A stretch of 7,279 bases of DNA from JBHIDJ01 sp046760105 (GTDB taxonomy: Bacteria > Pseudomonadota > Gammaproteobacteria > Acidiferrobacterales > SPGG2): positions 1 to 7,279 of the forward strand of contig JBHIDJ010000143.1 in NCBI GenBank assembly GCA_046760105.1, given 5' to 3'. The notes beneath the pieces were generated by a model. The model did not search any database. It was not told where the DNA came from and saw nothing but the letters and a program-made list of their open reading frames with translations. A program made the position numbers and the translations under genes. Each line of letters opens with the position of its first letter. Positions within the stretch are counted from its first letter, which is position 1. This document shows positions 6,242 to 7,279 of this stretch, one piece after another.

Positions 6242-7003
6242 ATGACGTTCCTGATAATGGATCCCTACATCTGGCTGCTCGCAACCATCTTCTTGGCCGC
6301 AATCCTCTATTCGTCTGTCGGTCACGGTGGCGCCTCGGGTTATATTGCGATGATGGCGCTGTTTGGCTTGTCGGCCCAAGAAATGAAGCCGGCAGCCTTG
6401 GTTATGAACATTTTTGTCGCCAGCGTGGTGCTGGTTAAACTCTACCGGGCCGGACATTTCAACACGCAACTGTTTGTCCCGCTCGCCCTCGCCTCGGTGC
6501 CCATGGCCTACCTCGGGGGAGCCTACACAATCGATGATCCTACCTATAAATATGTCGTCGGGGCCGCCTTACTGCTGGCAGCCGTTCGCTTCCTTGTCGA
6601 ATCTGGGGACAGGCCCGCGACCGGCACGCCTACGCTGTGGATCGCTCTGCCGGTCGGCGTCGGCATCGGTTTCCTCGCCGGGTTGACGGGTGTCGGCGGC
6701 GGCATCTTTTTGAGCCCGATACTTTTGTTTCTGCGCTGGACCAATATGCGCACCAATGCCGCGATCGCTGCTGCATTTGTTCTCTCGAACTCGATCGCCG
6801 GCCTGCTTGGACATGTGAGTGTGATTACACATTGGCCAACCGGTTTGTCGATACTGGTGGTCGCCGCGCTCTTAGGTGGCTTAATCGGCTCTGAGTTAGC
6901 GACACGCCGGTTGGCACCCGTGAGATTGCGCAATCTCCTCGGCCTGGTTCTCATCATTGCGGGCGTAAAGATGTTTATAACTGCCCAATTCCTGATAACG
7001 TGA
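6242..7003 (+). CDS. TauE/SafE family (DUF81) membrane permease
   Basis: A 253-residue polytopic protein with about eight predicted helices and the internal duplication typical of TauE/SafE. A glycine-rich SSVGHGGASGYIAMM occurs at about residues 24-38 and its counterpart LTGVGGGIFLSPILLF at about 148-163. Family members are thought to export sulfite or organosulfur anions, or to move related compounds; the substrate here cannot be read from sequence. The first ATG is favoured because AGGGAG (6228-6233), overlapping the moaA stop codon, sits eight bases upstream. A second in-frame ATG lies five codons later. Only 12 bp separate it from moaA, and its stop overlaps the next start, so it belongs to the FNR-type operon. 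Sulfur handling next to cofactor synthesis is suggestive, because molybdopterin carries a dithiolene, but that link is speculation. Confidence 0.88.
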   Translation: MTFLIMDPYIWLLATIFLAAILYSSVGHGGASGYIAMMALFGLSAQEMKPAALVMNIFVASVVLVKLYRAGHFNTQLFVPLALASVPMAYLGGAYTIDDPTYKYVVGAALLLAAVRFLVESGDRPATGTPTLWIALPVGVGIGFLAGLTGVGGGIFLSPILLFLRWTNMRTNAAIAAAFVLSNSIAGLLGHVSVITHWPTGLSILVVAALLGGLIGSELATRRLAPVRLRNLLGLVLIIAGVKMFITAQFLIT

Positions 7004-7279
7004 CTAACTCGAACTCATCGCCACAGCGTAATAAAAGGATAGTGGTCGCGCTGTTTCCAGAAGTGCCCCGGGATTTTTCTTGCCGCCGCGCCGTGCGCAC
7101 GGGACTGCGCACCGCACATATCTTCACGGCCGGAACATTACTTGCTGGCTATATCTTCGATCAACCCGCTAGCGTGTTGGAACCGTGGTTACTAGGAACG
7201 GTGATTTCCGGTCTTCTGTTACTGGCAACTGATCTTCACGCGAGCCTCGCGGTGCTTCTTGAAGTAAGGGGGCTCGGGG
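7000..7279 (+). CDS. Unidentified membrane protein, 3'-partial
   Basis: A GTG at 7000 overlaps the permease stop (GTGA) and opens a frame that stays open to the window edge, 93 codons. The first 35 residues are basic and polar, with PQRNKR and later CRRAVRTGLR, and resemble a cytoplasmic N-terminus. They are followed by a hydrophobic helix beginning with a conserved-looking RTAHIFTAGTLLAGYIF (His at residue 40, a possible haem or metal ligand). A second helix follows, EPWLLGTVISGLLLLATDL. I do not recognise the family with confidence; similar short two-to-four-helix proteins of unknown function exist. The stop-start overlap implies translational coupling with the permease, and thus the same FNR-type control. 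No separate Shine-Dalgarno was needed or clearly seen. Confidence 0.7.
   Translation, partial: MTNSNSSPQRNKRIVVALFPEVPRDFSCRRAVRTGLRTAHIFTAGTLLAGYIFDQPASVLEPWLLGTVISGLLLLATDLHASLAVLLEVRGLG

Noticed and set aside
5888..6469. Minus-strand frame of 193 codons across moaA and the permease
   Set aside because: It is antisense to two certain genes and crosses their boundary; its composition is typical of a reversed GC-rich coding frame.
1..7279. CRISPR arrays, tRNA, rRNA, insertion sequences
   Set aside because: No regularly spaced repeats, cloverleaf candidates, transposase motifs or terminal inverted repeats were seen.

Overview
The window looks like chromosomal DNA of a respiratory, nitrogen-cycling bacterium. 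The best guess is Nitrospira or a close relative, with NC10 as an alternative. This rests on gene content only: a tail-anchored cytochrome c / haem-b subunit resembling NxrC candidates, a SCO1 protein, a DUF420 membrane protein, and a molybdopterin gene under an FNR/Dnr-type promoter. The taxonomic call is moderate at best, because no rRNA or marker gene is present.

Layout. (1) Positions 1-2551, plus strand. First comes the 3' part of a gene joining a class I cytochrome c end to an ethylbenzene-dehydrogenase-type haem-b domain and a C-terminal membrane anchor. A SCO1/SenC copper chaperone follows, and after a 199-bp gap a DUF420 membrane protein. The last two are typical helpers of haem-copper oxidase assembly, although no oxidase subunit is in view. 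(2) Positions 2579-4832, minus strand, convergent with block 1. This is a two-component operon: a membrane histidine kinase with an extracytoplasmic sensor, followed 13 bp later by a single-domain CheY-like response regulator. (3) Positions 4833-5245, a 413-bp divergent intergenic region. It carries a perfect TTGAT-N4-ATCAA palindrome correctly spaced from a CATAAT -10 element, a weak sigma-54-like site and some short repeats. (4) Positions 5246-7279, plus strand. This is a compact operon of moaA (GTP 3',8-cyclase), a TauE/SafE-type permease and a membrane protein that overlaps the permease stop codon and runs off the window.

How the parts may work together (inference). The partial first gene would pass electrons for a molybdopterin oxidoreductase of the DMSO-reductase family. 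MoaA makes the first intermediate of that cofactor. The FNR/Dnr-like promoter would tie cofactor supply, and two co-transcribed membrane proteins, to low oxygen or nitrogen oxides. The link between moaA, the permease and the unidentified third protein is the least explained part of the window. I saw no mobile element, CRISPR array, tRNA or rRNA.
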